A stretch of DNA of 39,833 nt from an uncultured Alphaproteobacteria bacterium (GCA_903831485.1 CAIKXW010000455.1:1-39833), one strand, 5' to 3'; counted from the stretch's first letter, positions 8,638 through 17,600 are shown. Notes: generated from the letters alone by a model not told the origin. Program-made: numbers and translations.

Positions 8638-10974
8638 ATGTCCGGCAAAGATCCCCGTGTCGTCGCCGAGATTGCCCGCATCATCGCTAGGGAGCTGAAT
8701 GTCGGCGAGGGACAGGTGGCCGCTGCCGTCCAGTTGCTCGACGAAGGCGCATCGGTGCCCTTCATCGCGCGCTACCGGAAAGAGCGCACGGGCGGGCTGG
8801 ACGACACACAGCTGCGCACACTGGCCGAGCGCCTTGAATATCTCACCATCCTGAACGACCGGCGCGAAGTCGTGCTGCGGTCGATCGGGGAACAGGGCAA
8901 GCTGACGCCGGAGCTCGAGAAGCAGATCCGGGCCGCTACGACGAAAGTCGAGCTGGAAGATCTCTACGCGCCCTACCGCCCCAAGCGCCGCACCAAGGCG
9001 AGCGTTGCGCGCGAAGCGGGACTTGAGCCGTTGGCCGATCGCCTGCTGGCCAATCCTTCGCTCGATCCGGTGGCCGAAGCGCTTGCCTACATCTCGTCCG
9101 ACAAGGGCGTCGAGAATGCCGAGGCGGCGCTTGAAGGCGCCCGCAGCATCCTGATCGAACGCATCGCGGAATCGCCAACGCTCGTCGGACAGCTGCGCGA
9201 GAAGGTATGGAGCGGCGGCAAGCTCTCCACCGGCGTGGTGAAGGGCAAGGAGGCGGAGGGCGCCAAGTTCTCCGACTATTTCGAATTCAACGAGAACATC
9301 GCCAACATGCCGTCCCACCGCGCACTCGCCCTGCTGCGAGGCGAGAAGGAAGGCGTGCTCAAGGTCGATCTCGACCTGCCGCACGACGAGAAGGCGCGCC
9401 ATCCGGCGGTCACAACCATCATGTCGGCGTTCAACATCCAGGAACGCGGACGCCCGTCTGACAAATGGCTAGCGGAGACTGCACGCCAGGCTTGGAAGCA
9501 GCGTCTTGCACCCTCCTCGCACAACGATCTGGTCGAGCGCCTCAAGGAGCGTTCGGACGCAGACGCCATCCGTGTGTTCTCTCACAACATGAAGGCGCTG
9601 CTGCTCGCGGCGCCAGCGGGACCGAAAGTGGTGATGGGCGTCGACCCCGGCATCCGCACAGGGTGCAAGATTGCTGTCGTGGACGCGACGGGCAAGCTGC
9701 TCGAGACCGCCACCATCTATCCGCATGAGCCTAAGAAGGACTGGAACGGATCGCTGGTCACGCTGGCGCAGCTGGCCAAGCGCCACGGCGTAGAGCTGGT
9801 TTCGGTCGGCAACGGTACGGCCAGCCGCGAGACGGACAAGCTGGTCGCTGAGCTGTCATCCAAGATGCCCGAGCTGAAGCTCACGCGTGTCACGGTCTCC
9901 GAGGCGGGCGCCTCGGTCTACTCGGCCTCCGAACTGGCGGCCAAGGAGTTCCCGGATCTCGATGTGAGCTTGCGCGGCGCGGTTTCAATCGCGCGCCGCC
10001 TGCAGGACCCCCTCGCCGAACTGGTCAAGATCGAACCCAAGGCGATTGGCGTTGGTCAGTACCAGCATGACGTTGATCAGAACGCCCTCGCCCGTTCGCT
10101 TGATGGCGTGGTCGAGGATTGCGTGAACGCTGTCGGCGTCGATGTGAACACGGCGTCGGCCGCGCTGCTCGCGCGCGTCTCGGGTCTCAACACTGCGGTC
10201 GCTGCGAACATTGTAACCTATCGTGATGAGCATGGTCGCTTCGAGGCGCGGACGCAGCTCAAGAAAGTCCCGCGCATGGGGCCGAAGGCGTTCGAACAGG
10301 CGGCAGGATTCCTGCGCATCATGGACGGCAAGAACCCGCTCGATGCGTCGGCCGTTCACCCCGAGGCCTACCCAGTGGCCGAGCGTATCGCCGAGAAATC
10401 CGGCCGGCCGCTCAAGGCGTTGATCGGCGACAAGGCTTTCCTCTCGATGCTACAGCCCGAAGCCTTCGCCAACGAACAATTCGGCGTGCCGACCGTCACC
10501 GACATTCTCGCCGAGTTGATCAAGCCGGGTCGCGACCCGCGTCCGGAATTCAAGACGGCGACCTTCGCCGACGGGGTCGAGAAGATTTCCGATCTCAAGG
10601 TCGGCATGAAGCTGGAAGGCACGGTCACCAACGTCACCGCGTTCGGCGCGTTCGTGGACATCGGCGTGCACCAGGACGGCCTCGTCCACATTTCGGAACT
10701 TGCCGACACCTTCGTGAAAGACCCGCACGCCGTCATCAAGGCCGGCGATGTCGTCAATGTGCGCGTCAAGGAGATCGACGCGGACCGCAAGCGCATTGCA
10801 CTGTCGATGAAGCGCGAGGTTGCGGGCACGCAGGGCGCACACGCCAAGCCAGCGCCATCGCAGGGCAAGGAAAAGGGCGGCAGGCCCGCGCCGCAGAACT
10901 ACTCTGCCGGACCGCCAAAGCCGTCCGACGATTCCAATCCGTTCGCCGCGCTGAAGAATCTCAAGCTGAACTAG
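8638..10974 (+). CDS. tex: Tex, RNA-binding transcription accessory protein
   Basis: A 778-residue full-length Tex. The family binds nucleic acid and is a bacterial relative of Spt6 implicated in transcription and stress tolerance. Order seen: N-terminal Tex domain with the conserved VPFIARYRKERTGGLD block, a YqgF-like RNase H fold (VMGVDPGIRTGCKIAVVD, about residue 332 on), a helix-hairpin-helix region (NTASAALLARVSGL), and a C-terminal S1 domain (about 655-728; LEGTVTNVTAFGAFVDIGV). The tail is basic, Pro/Gly-rich and likely disordered. ATG start with GAGG upstream. It follows the M28 gene after 147 bases without recognisable promoter consensus and converges on usg. Confidence 0.97.
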   Translation: MSGKDPRVVAEIARIIARELNVGEGQVAAAVQLLDEGASVPFIARYRKERTGGLDDTQLRTLAERLEYLTILNDRREVVLRSIGEQGKLTPELEKQIRAATTKVELEDLYAPYRPKRRTKASVAREAGLEPLADRLLANPSLDPVAEALAYISSDKGVENAEAALEGARSILIERIAESPTLVGQLREKVWSGGKLSTGVVKGKEAEGAKFSDYFEFNENIANMPSHRALALLRGEKEGVLKVDLDLPHDEKARHPAVTTIMSAFNIQERGRPSDKWLAETARQAWKQRLAPSSHNDLVERLKERSDADAIRVFSHNMKALLLAAPAGPKVVMGVDPGIRTGCKIAVVDATGKLLETATIYPHEPKKDWNGSLVTLAQLAKRHGVELVSVGNGTASRETDKLVAELSSKMPELKLTRVTVSEAGASVYSASELAAKEFPDLDVSLRGAVSIARRLQDPLAELVKIEPKAIGVGQYQHDVDQNALARSLDGVVEDCVNAVGVDVNTASAALLARVSGLNTAVAANIVTYRDEHGRFEARTQLKKVPRMGPKAFEQAAGFLRIMDGKNPLDASAVHPEAYPVAERIAEKSGRPLKALIGDKAFLSMLQPEAFANEQFGVPTVTDILAELIKPGRDPRPEFKTATFADGVEKISDLKVGMKLEGTVTNVTAFGAFVDIGVHQDGLVHISELADTFVKDPHAVIKAGDVVNVRVKEIDADRKRIALSMKREVAGTQGAHAKPAPSQGKEKGGRPAPQNYSAGPPKPSDDSNPFAALKNLKLN

Positions 10975-10983
10975 GTGAGGCGT

Positions 10984-11289
10984 TCAGTGCCGCTGAATGA
11001 TGCAGTCGACCTTGCGCCAGGCGGCGGGCGACAGCGGCTCGCCTGACGCGACGCGGACAGAGTGGATCACCGCGTCGATCTCGCGCCGCCAGAAGTCGAG
11101 GAATTTCTCGAGCCGTGGAAACTTCGGCGCTTCGTCGAGTGTCTGCCACATGAATGTCTGCAGCAGCGTCGGATGTTTCGGCATGTAGTAAAGCACTTCG
11201 GCGGTCAGGAGCGTTGCGCCCTTGAGGCGCTGCTCGAACTCGCCATGCTCGCGTTCAGCTATCAGCCTTCCACACTTTGCATCATCCAC
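10984..11289 (-). CDS. usg: Usg family protein
   Basis: About 101 residues matching the alphaproteobacterial Usg family (known from Caulobacter; function unclear, not a proven enzyme). Diagnostic run: LTAEVLYYMPKHPTLLQTFMWQ, then APKFPRLEKFLDFWRREID and HSVRVA. I chose GTG at 11289 because GAGGAG lies 11 bases upstream and family members begin about 10-20 residues before this block; an in-frame GTG at 11316 would add nine residues. Single gene, convergent with tex, stop codons 7 bases apart. Confidence 0.8.
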   Translation of the reverse strand: MDDAKCGRLIAEREHGEFEQRLKGATLLTAEVLYYMPKHPTLLQTFMWQTLDEAPKFPRLEKFLDFWRREIDAVIHSVRVASGEPLSPAAWRKVDCIIQRH

Positions 11290-11407
11290 GACCGCGTCGA
11301 CTCCTCTGCAATGCACAGCCAGCGTGCGCGTGACAGGCTAACCGTCAACGGGGCTCAACCGCTGCATGTGCAGATTGGCAGTCGTGCGTCGCGGCTGCTG
11401 CTCACCA

Positions 11408-11740
11408 TCATGCTGTCAGTCCGCCTTCGGTTTTGATGCGCTCGGCCTGCTGCTGCCAGGTGCGCGCGACCGTCTTGCGTCCGGCGCGCGTCTGGATGTC
11501 AGCGAGGCTCTTGGCCGCCTGATAGGCAGCGGGGTGATCGCCGCTGCGCAGTGAGGCCACCAGTTTGAGCCGCAGTTTTGCTTGGGCCACGCCGCCAGTC
11601 GCAGAAGCCGGCGCGTAGGCGACGGCGGCCGGCGCGGCCGGAGCGCTTTTGTCGACAACGCCGGGCGTCGGCGAAACCGCCTTGGCCGCAGCCTTTGCCT
11701 TGTCTTTCTTGCCGCCGAACAGGAAGGAAAAAAGTCCCAT
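11408..11740 (-). CDS. Small hypothetical protein with basic N-terminus
   Basis: A 110-residue protein, not recognised. It starts MGLFSFLFGGKKDKAKAAAK (short hydrophobic patch then lysine-rich), has an Ala/Pro-rich linker to about residue 50, and ends in a helical domain (AKLRLKLVASLRSGDHPAAYQAAKSLADIQT... ARTWQQQAERI) that looks like a pair of amphipathic helices. The MGLFSFLFGxKK opening recurs in many bacterial proteins that associate weakly with the membrane. ATG at 11740 has AAGGGG nine bases upstream, which supports it over the in-frame Met ten codons earlier. It lies upstream of usg on the same strand, 118 bases away. Confidence 0.7.
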   Translation of the reverse strand: MGLFSFLFGGKKDKAKAAAKAVSPTPGVVDKSAPAAPAAVAYAPASATGGVAQAKLRLKLVASLRSGDHPAAYQAAKSLADIQTRAGRKTVARTWQQQAERIKTEGGLTA

Positions 11741-11905
11741 CGTTGTCGCCCCTTGATCACGAGGCGACACTATCCGGCAGCGCGCTTTCAGCAGCGTTGC
11801 TCATGCGAACCGGCAGTGGAAAACGCATCGGCGCCCGGTTTGCAATCACGCGGCGCCTGCAGTTCGATCAGAGATCGGCGCCCGTTGCGGAAGGCGGCGC
11901 AAACC

Positions 11906-12763
11906 TCAGACGGCGACGACAGGCGTTCGGAGATAGACGCGTCCGTCGCTCTCGGGCTTCGGCAGCGCGCCGCCGCGAATGTTGACTTGCAGCGACGGCA
12001 GGATGAGGCGCGGAGCGGCCAGCGTCTTATCCCGCGCGGTGCGCATCCGGACGAAGTCTTCTTCCGTCACGCCATCGCCGATGTGGATGTTCGACGCGCG
12101 CTGCTCGGCCACCGTCGTCTGCCACACCGGCTTGTCGCGGCCGGCAGGGAGATAGTCGTGACCGACGAAGATGCGCGTCTCCGGCGGCAGGGCGAGAATG
12201 CTCTGGATCGAGCGATAGAGCGTTGCCGCATCGCCGCCCGGAAAGTCTGCCCGAGCGGTGCCGTAGTCGGGCATGAAGAGCGTGTCGCCGACGAAGGCCG
12301 CATCGCCGACGACATAGGTGACGCATGCGGGCGTGTGCCCCGGCGTGTGCATCACGCGCGCCTCGATTTTGCCGATGTGGAACACCTCGCCATCGTTGAA
12401 CAGGTGATCGAAGACGGCCCCCCCGGTCTCGGGCTCAGGTGCGCCGAACATGGAGCGGAATTGCGCCTGCACTTCGGTGATGCGCGCGCCAATGCCGATC
12501 TTCGCGCCTGTCTTCTGGCGGATGTGGTGGCCGGCAGAGAGATGGTCGGCGTGGGCGTGCGTCTCCAGCGCCCAGACGATCCGGAGGCCCAGGGATTCAG
12601 CTCGCGCGAGGATCCTGTCCGCTGATGCGGTGGACAGCTTGCCGGTGGCCGGGTCGAAATCCAACACCGCGTCGATGATCGCCCCTTCGCGGGCCTCGGG
12701 ATCGGAGATCAGGAAAGACGCGGTCGAGGTCGCGGGGTCGAAGAAGGCTTCAATTCCAGTCAT
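11906..12763 (-). CDS. blh: Blh-type persulfide (sulfur) dioxygenase, MBL fold
   Basis: A 285-residue metallo-beta-lactamase-fold protein of the ETHE1/Blh group, which oxidises glutathione persulfide to sulfite with one iron. Motifs: THAHADH (H69, H71, D73, H74), TPGHT (H143), FVGDTLF (D160) and FVGHDY (H202); the ARADFPGG segment is typical of Blh rather than glyoxalase II. It is divergent from a bigR-like gene across 79 bases that include a perfect palindrome, and the other arm encodes a rhodanese and a sulfite-type exporter. This is the established BigR regulon logic of Xylella and Agrobacterium. Role: detoxify sulfide-derived persulfide in the cytoplasm. Confidence 0.93.
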   Translation of the reverse strand: MTGIEAFFDPATSTASFLISDPEAREGAIIDAVLDFDPATGKLSTASADRILARAESLGLRIVWALETHAHADHLSAGHHIRQKTGAKIGIGARITEVQAQFRSMFGAPEPETGGAVFDHLFNDGEVFHIGKIEARVMHTPGHTPACVTYVVGDAAFVGDTLFMPDYGTARADFPGGDAATLYRSIQSILALPPETRIFVGHDYLPAGRDKPVWQTTVAEQRASNIHIGDGVTEEDFVRMRTARDKTLAAPRLILPSLQVNIRGGALPKPESDGRVYLRTPVVAV

Positions 12764-12808
12764 TTTCAGCTCCAGGCCATCTGTCCGGCGACATTGATAT
12801 ATTAGATA

Positions 12809-12823
12809 TTGCTAAATTAGCAA
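12809..12823. promoter_or_regulatory. Palindromic operator, probable BigR site
   Basis: TTGCTAA-A-TTAGCAA is a perfect 7-bp inverted repeat around one base, in the AT-rich 79-base gap between the divergent blh and bigR genes; an ATATATTAGATAT stretch adjoins it. ArsR-family repressors of the BigR type bind AT-rich palindromes in exactly this position, so it probably represses both arms. The assignment to BigR is inferred from position; the symmetry is seen directly. Confidence 0.75.
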
Positions 12824-12842
12824 GAGCTGTTATATAGACGCC

Positions 12843-13184
12843 ATGATGGACCTGAAGACATTCTCCCTCGCGGACTTCGAAGCCAGCGCCGGCAAGGCGG
12901 CCGGACTGTTGCGGACTCTCGGCAACGAGAAGCGGCTGATGATCCTCTGCCAGCTCGGCGGCGGCGAACTGCCTGCCGGCGCCCTGCAGGAACCGCTCGG
13001 CCTCTCGCAGTCGGCGCTGTCACAACATCTCGCCGTCCTGCGCGAGGCCGGTGTCGTGGAAACACGCCGCGAGGCGCAGACGATCTACTACCGGATCGCC
13101 GATCCAGCTGCGGTGAAAGTCATCGAGACGCTGGCTGCGATCTTCTGTCCCGAGAAACCCACGCCCTTACGCAAGAAGAGATAG
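12843..13184 (+). CDS. bigR: BigR-like ArsR-family persulfide-sensing repressor
   Basis: A 113-residue ArsR/SmtB winged-helix protein: LLRTLGNEKRLMILCQL, recognition region LGLSQSALSQHLAVLREAG, wing VVETRREAQTIYYRI. Cysteines at 36 and 102 sit 66 residues apart, the same spacing as the redox pair C42/C108 that I recall for Xylella BigR, where a disulfide or trisulfide releases DNA. No metal-binding CxC motif is present, against arsenic or zinc sensing. Start is ATG 12843 or the next codon. It overlaps the rhodanese gene by one base, so the two are translated together. Confidence 0.92.
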   Translation: MMDLKTFSLADFEASAGKAAGLLRTLGNEKRLMILCQLGGGELPAGALQEPLGLSQSALSQHLAVLREAGVVETRREAQTIYYRIADPAAVKVIETLAAIFCPEKPTPLRKKR

Positions 13185-13726
13185 TGAGTACCCCCACCAT
13201 GACACTCCTTACCCCCATTGACGCCCAAGCGCTCGCGCGCCGTCTGAAAGCCGGCGAGCTGACGCTGATCGATATCCGCGAACCCGACGAGTTCGCGCGC
13301 GAACACATCAACGGCGCAGTCTCCCTGCCCTTGTCGCGGCTTGAAGCCGGGCATGTCGCCTTGCGCGGCGTCACACCCGTGGCGTTCACCTGCCGGACAG
13401 GGATGCGCACCAATTCCAGCTGCGCGCGCCTGGCCGCTCATGTCGGCGAGCCGGCCTTCGTGCTGGAAGGCGGGCTCGATGGCTGGAAGAAGGCGGGCCT
13501 GGCCACCAACGCTGACCGCAAGGCGCCGATCGACATCATGCGGCAGGTGCAGATTACCGCGGGCGGCATCGTGCTGACCGGGGCCGTGCTGGCGATGACC
13601 GTGAGCCCTGCCTTCGTATGGCTGTCGGCCTTCATCGGCGCAGGCCTCGTCTTTGCGGGATCGACCGGCTGGTGCGGCATGGCGAAACTGCTATCGGCGA
13701 TGCCGTGGAACCGCAGGACAGCATAG
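13184..13726 (+). CDS. Rhodanese with C-terminal membrane domain (YgaP-like)
   Basis: About 180 residues: a single rhodanese domain (residues 8-110) with active-site loop TCRTGMRT (C70), then two hydrophobic segments (about 125-165) of the DUF2892 type ending in a W-C-G-M segment. YgaP-like proteins carry sulfane sulfur on the catalytic Cys at the inner membrane. The GTG at 13184 overlaps the bigR stop by one base; an ATG at 13199 is an alternative start. In this locus it probably passes sulfur from persulfide to thiols or sulfite, complementing the dioxygenase. Confidence 0.9.
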   Translation: MSTPTMTLLTPIDAQALARRLKAGELTLIDIREPDEFAREHINGAVSLPLSRLEAGHVALRGVTPVAFTCRTGMRTNSSCARLAAHVGEPAFVLEGGLDGWKKAGLATNADRKAPIDIMRQVQITAGGIVLTGAVLAMTVSPAFVWLSAFIGAGLVFAGSTGWCGMAKLLSAMPWNRRTA

Positions 13727-13735
13727 GCCAGCGCG

Positions 13736-14509
13736 ATGCCATTCGATCCCGCCATCGCCGTCGTTCTTGGAGGCGCCGTTGTCGGCTTTCTCCTCGCCGT
13801 GTTCGGCGGCGGCGGATCGGTGCTCGCGGCGCCCGTGCTGCTCTACCTTGGCGGCGTGACGGACGCGCATGTCGCGGTCGGCACGGCGAGCGCGGCGGTG
13901 GCCGCCAACGCGGCCCTCAACCTTCTCGGGCACTGGCGCGGCGGGCGGATCAAATGGCCCTGCGCCACGGTGTTTGCGATCGCAGGCCTCGCGGGCTCCT
14001 TTGCCGGATCGAGTCTCGCCAAGCTGATCAGCGGACAGCAACTGCTGCTCGCCTTCGCCTTCGCGATGGCGGCGATCGGCCTGTCCATGTTCCGCAAGCC
14101 GAAGAGCGAGGGCGATCCGGACGTCCATATCAGCATGAAGCTGGTCGCCCGCCTCGCCCCGCTCGGCCTGCTCACAGGGCTGGCTGCAGGCTTCTTCGGC
14201 ATCGGCGGCGGCTTTCTCATCGTGCCGGGCCTGATGCTCGCCACTGGCATGACGATGGCGAACGCGACGGCCTCGTCACTTCTGTCGGTCGCCCTCTTCG
14301 GCGCCGCTACGTCCTTCAACTACGCGCTCACGGGACAGGTCGACTGGACCCTCGCCGGCTGGCTACTGCTGGGCGGCGCGGTGGGCGGTGTGGCGGGGCT
14401 GTTCGCGGCCAAGCGGCTGGCCGGTCATGCCAGGTTGGCGCGCAGCCTGTTCGCGGGAATGATTATTCTGGTCGCCATCTATGTCGCCTGGCGGTCGCTG
14501 GGCGGGTGA
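13736..14509 (+). CDS. TauE/SafE (TSUP) family exporter, probable sulfite exporter
   Basis: A 257-residue protein with about eight membrane segments and the internal duplication of the TSUP family: the glycine-rich GxxxGxxxAxxGGGGS block near residue 10-30 and the later GFFGIGGGFLIVPGL block. TSUP proteins move sulfur-containing anions such as sulfite across the inner membrane. It begins nine bases after the rhodanese stop and is the last gene of the bigR arm, so it most likely removes sulfite produced by the dioxygenase. Direction and substrate are inferred from context. Confidence 0.9.
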   Translation: MPFDPAIAVVLGGAVVGFLLAVFGGGGSVLAAPVLLYLGGVTDAHVAVGTASAAVAANAALNLLGHWRGGRIKWPCATVFAIAGLAGSFAGSSLAKLISGQQLLLAFAFAMAAIGLSMFRKPKSEGDPDVHISMKLVARLAPLGLLTGLAAGFFGIGGGFLIVPGLMLATGMTMANATASSLLSVALFGAATSFNYALTGQVDWTLAGWLLLGGAVGGVAGLFAAKRLAGHARLARSLFAGMIILVAIYVAWRSLGG

Positions 14510-14582
14510 GAACAAACCGTAAATCAACGCGCTACAGCGCTGGCCTTGCTTAAAGGGAAAACCCCAGCCAGATCAGCGCGGA

Positions 14583-17234
14583 ATGAGCGATTCACGCGAT
14601 CCAACTGACATTCCCTTCCCGGACGACGAGCCGGCCGCCCGCGAGCCCCATGACAGGGAGCCGGGGTCGGACGATGACACGCCGTTGCCGGATGGCGCGG
14701 CCGGGTTCTTCCGGCTGCCCGAGGATGACGACATTCCCCTGCCTGAGGAGCGGTTCGAGGCGGCGCCGGATGTGGAGGACACGCGGTCGATCTCGCAGCG
14801 GGCGGCGGCGGCGCAGCCGCATCGGGCGGCGAACCCGAATGCCGATTACCTCAAGGGCCTGAACCCTGAGCAGCGCGATGCGGTGATGGCGACCGAGGGG
14901 CCGCTGCTGGTGCTGGCCGGCGCGGGCACCGGCAAGACGCGGGTGTTGACGACGCGGGTGGCGCATATCCTGGCGCAACGCAAAGCGTGGCCGAGCCAGA
15001 TGCTCGTCGTCACCTTCACGAACAAGGCCGCGCGCGAGATGCGCGAGCGGACGCTGAAGCTGATCGGGGACGAGGGCGAGGGGCTGCGGTGGTTCGGGAC
15101 GTTCCACTCCGTCTCGGCGCAGATCCTGCGGCGGCATGCGGAGCTGGTGAAGCTGAAGTCCGGCTTCACCGTGTTGGATACGGATGACCAGCTGCGGCTG
15201 ATCAAGCAGGTCCTCGAAGTGGAAGGCATCGACCAGAAGCGTTGGACGCCGCGCTATCTCGCTTCGCTGATCGATGGGTGGAAGAACCGCGCCATCGGGC
15301 CCGAGAAGCTGCCGCCGGGAGAATCGCGGCAGTTTGCGGAGGGCAAAGGCCAGAAGCTTTACCAGAGTTACCAGAACCGGTTGGCGACATTGAACGCGGT
15401 CGATTTCGGCGACCTGCTGTTGCATACGATCCGCATCTTCACCGAACATCCGGCGGTGCTTGCCGACTACCACAACAAGTTCCGCTACATCCTGGTTGAC
15501 GAGTACCAGGACACCAACGTCGCGCAGTACCTGTGGCTGAGGCTCTTGGCGCAGGGGCACAACAATATCTGCTGCGTGGGCGATGACGACCAGTCGATCT
15601 ATGGCTGGCGCGGGGCGGAGGTGGACAACATCCTGCGCTTCGAGAAGGATTTTCCGGGCGCGAAGGTTGTTCGGCTGGAGCAGAATTACCGCTCAACCGC
15701 GCACATTCTCGCCGCCGCGAGCGCGGTGATCGCCAACAATTCGAGCCGGCTGGGCAAGACGCTGCGAACGGACGCGGATTCGGGCGATCTCGTGAAGGTG
15801 CGCGGCATCTGGGATGGCGAGCAGGAAGCGCGGCTTATCTGCGACGACATCACCAGCTGGCGGCAGAATGGCCGGCGCTATGACGAATGCGCCGTGCTGG
15901 TGCGCGCGTCGTGGCAGATGCGGGCGTTCGAGGAACGCTTCATCGTGACCGGCACGCCCTATCGCGTCATCGGCGGACCGCGCTTCTTCGAGCGGGCGGA
16001 GATCCGCGACGCCCTTGCCTATCTGCGCCTGATCCGCTCGGAAGCCGACGACCTCGCCTTCGAGCGCGTGGTGAACCAGCCCAAGCGCGGCGTGGGCGAC
16101 ACCACGATCCAGAAGCTCTACGTCGCGGCGCGGCAGGTGAACTCGTACCTCACGCGCGTCGCCGACATGGAGATACGCGGCGAGCACATCAAGGGCCCGG
16201 CGAAGACCGGCCTGCGCCGCTTCCTGCTCGACATGGAGCGCTGGCGTGCGCAGGCGCCGGATACCGAGCATCCGAGGCTGCTGGAAATCATCCTCGAGGA
16301 GTCGGGCTATACCGACATGCTGCAGGCGGACAAATCTCCGCAGGCGCAGTCGCGGCTCGACAACCTGAAGGAACTCGTGCGCGCGATGGGCCAGTTCGGC
16401 TCGCTCAACGACTTCCTCGAACACGTCGAACTCGTGATGGACAATGCGGAAGGCTCGAACAGCCATGACCAGGTGCAGATCCTGACGCTGCACTCGGCCA
16501 AGGGACTCGAATGGCCGATGGTCTTCCTGCCGGGCTGGGAGGAGGAAGTGTTTCCGTCCCGGCGCAGCCTGGACGAACAGGGCGCCAAGGGGCTCGAGGA
16601 AGAGCGGCGGCTCGCCTATGTCGGCATCACGCGCGCGCGGGAGCGGGCGTATATTTCGTTTGCCGCCAACCGCCAGATCTATGGCCGCTGGACCAGCGTG
16701 CTGCCGAGCCGCTTTGTCGATGAACTGCCGGCCAAGCATGTCGATGCGATCAGCGAGACCGGATATGTCGCGCCGGGCGGCGGCTTCTATGGCAGCGAAG
16801 TGAAGAGCCAGTGGGACAAGCCCGGCGGCGCATCAGGTGCGCGGCGCGGCGGCTCCAACCTCGATGAAGGCAGCGAGCCCACCGTGTTCGACAACACGTC
16901 GGCGGGCGGTTTTCGCGGCGGCTATGACAGCCCCGGCTGGCGCCGCGCGCAAGCGGCGGCTACACGCGGAGCCACGCTCCCGCCGGACATCGAGGGCCGC
17001 TCCTTCCGCGCCGGCGATTCAGACGGCCGTCCCCTCCAGCGCGGCAAGACTCCCGGCGACATGCTCGCCTCGTCCGACCCATCAGCCGCCGGCGGCCTCG
17101 CCCTCGGCCAACGCATCTTCCACGACAAGTTCGGCTACGGCCGCATCACGGACATCGAAGGCGCCAAGCTCACGGTGAATTTCGAGAAGGCAGGGGTGAA
17201 GAAGGTGGTCGAGAGCTTTGTGAAGCGCACGTAG
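14583..17234 (+). CDS. uvrD: UvrD/PcrA-type SF1 DNA helicase
   Basis: An 883-residue 3'-5' helicase of nucleotide excision and mismatch repair. Motifs in order: Q motif LNPEQRDAV (93-101), Walker A GAGTGKTR (113-120), VTFTNKAAREM, DEYQDTN, GDDDQSIYGWRGA, LEQNYRST, TLHSAKGLEW and GITRARER. The C-terminus (GQRIFHDKFGYGRITDIEG...) is the Tudor-like RNA polymerase-interaction module seen in PcrA/UvrD. The first ~90 residues are an acidic extension not found in the E. coli protein, with three D-[IT]-P-[FL]-P-[DE] repeats (about residues 9, 32 and 50). ATG start without a strong ribosome site. The stop codon forms part of a hairpin. Confidence 0.95.
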   Translation: MSDSRDPTDIPFPDDEPAAREPHDREPGSDDDTPLPDGAAGFFRLPEDDDIPLPEERFEAAPDVEDTRSISQRAAAAQPHRAANPNADYLKGLNPEQRDAVMATEGPLLVLAGAGTGKTRVLTTRVAHILAQRKAWPSQMLVVTFTNKAAREMRERTLKLIGDEGEGLRWFGTFHSVSAQILRRHAELVKLKSGFTVLDTDDQLRLIKQVLEVEGIDQKRWTPRYLASLIDGWKNRAIGPEKLPPGESRQFAEGKGQKLYQSYQNRLATLNAVDFGDLLLHTIRIFTEHPAVLADYHNKFRYILVDEYQDTNVAQYLWLRLLAQGHNNICCVGDDDQSIYGWRGAEVDNILRFEKDFPGAKVVRLEQNYRSTAHILAAASAVIANNSSRLGKTLRTDADSGDLVKVRGIWDGEQEARLICDDITSWRQNGRRYDECAVLVRASWQMRAFEERFIVTGTPYRVIGGPRFFERAEIRDALAYLRLIRSEADDLAFERVVNQPKRGVGDTTIQKLYVAARQVNSYLTRVADMEIRGEHIKGPAKTGLRRFLLDMERWRAQAPDTEHPRLLEIILEESGYTDMLQADKSPQAQSRLDNLKELVRAMGQFGSLNDFLEHVELVMDNAEGSNSHDQVQILTLHSAKGLEWPMVFLPGWEEEVFPSRRSLDEQGAKGLEEERRLAYVGITRARERAYISFAANRQIYGRWTSVLPSRFVDELPAKHVDAISETGYVAPGGGFYGSEVKSQWDKPGGASGARRGGSNLDEGSEPTVFDNTSAGGFRGGYDSPGWRRAQAAATRGATLPPDIEGRSFRAGDSDGRPLQRGKTPGDMLASSDPSAAGGLALGQRIFHDKFGYGRITDIEGAKLTVNFEKAGVKKVVESFVKRT

Positions 17235-17264
17235 GGTGCACTGAGCGGAGCGAAATGCACCCTA
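17232..17264 (+). repeat. Hairpin repeat spanning the uvrD stop codon
   Basis: TAGGGTGCA and TGCACCCTA form a perfect 9-bp stem around a 15-base loop (CTGAGCGGAGCGAAA). The stem opens with the TAG stop of uvrD. No T-run follows, so it is a poor intrinsic terminator. I recall similar GGTGCACTGAGCG...GAAATGCACC units as dispersed elements in other proteobacterial genomes, so this may be a mobile palindromic repeat rather than a local signal. Confidence 0.65.
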
Positions 17265-17405
17265 TGCACGCCGGCCTCCACAACTGCGTTCTAAACAAGG
17301 CGCCGCTCTCGAATAACCCGGTTGCCCCATTCCCTCGCCGCGTCCACGCTTCGCATTCGCCTCGGCGCGGTGGAGGTCTGCTGCGCCTGGTGGCGTGGAG
17401 ACGTC

Positions 17406-17600
17406 ATGTCATCCTCACAGTGGCCGCAGAAGCGGCAGACAGCTGCGCAGCGCGCCAACGAAGCCAATCGGGCGCAGCAGGTTGCGGTGAACGACAAGGG
17501 CGGACGGCCGAGCGATCGCCGCGCACCCGCGGCGGGCGAGGCCTCGGACCAGGGGCTCACCAACGACAATCGCCCGGTGGGCGTCGGGTTACGGAAATAG
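17406..17600 (+). CDS. Small hydrophilic protein, unknown
   Basis: Encodes 64 residues, rich in Gln, Arg, Asn and Asp, with no hydrophobic segment; probably disordered. The N-terminal half (AAQRANEANRAQQVA) could form a charged helix. Support for a real gene: ATG with GGAG seven bases upstream, high GC at third codon positions, and neighbouring genes of the same character at 17788 and 18097. No homologous family recognised. Overlapping longer frames here read as noise. Confidence 0.55.
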   Translation: MSSSQWPQKRQTAAQRANEANRAQQVAVNDKGGRPSDRRAPAAGEASDQGLTNDNRPVGVGLRK

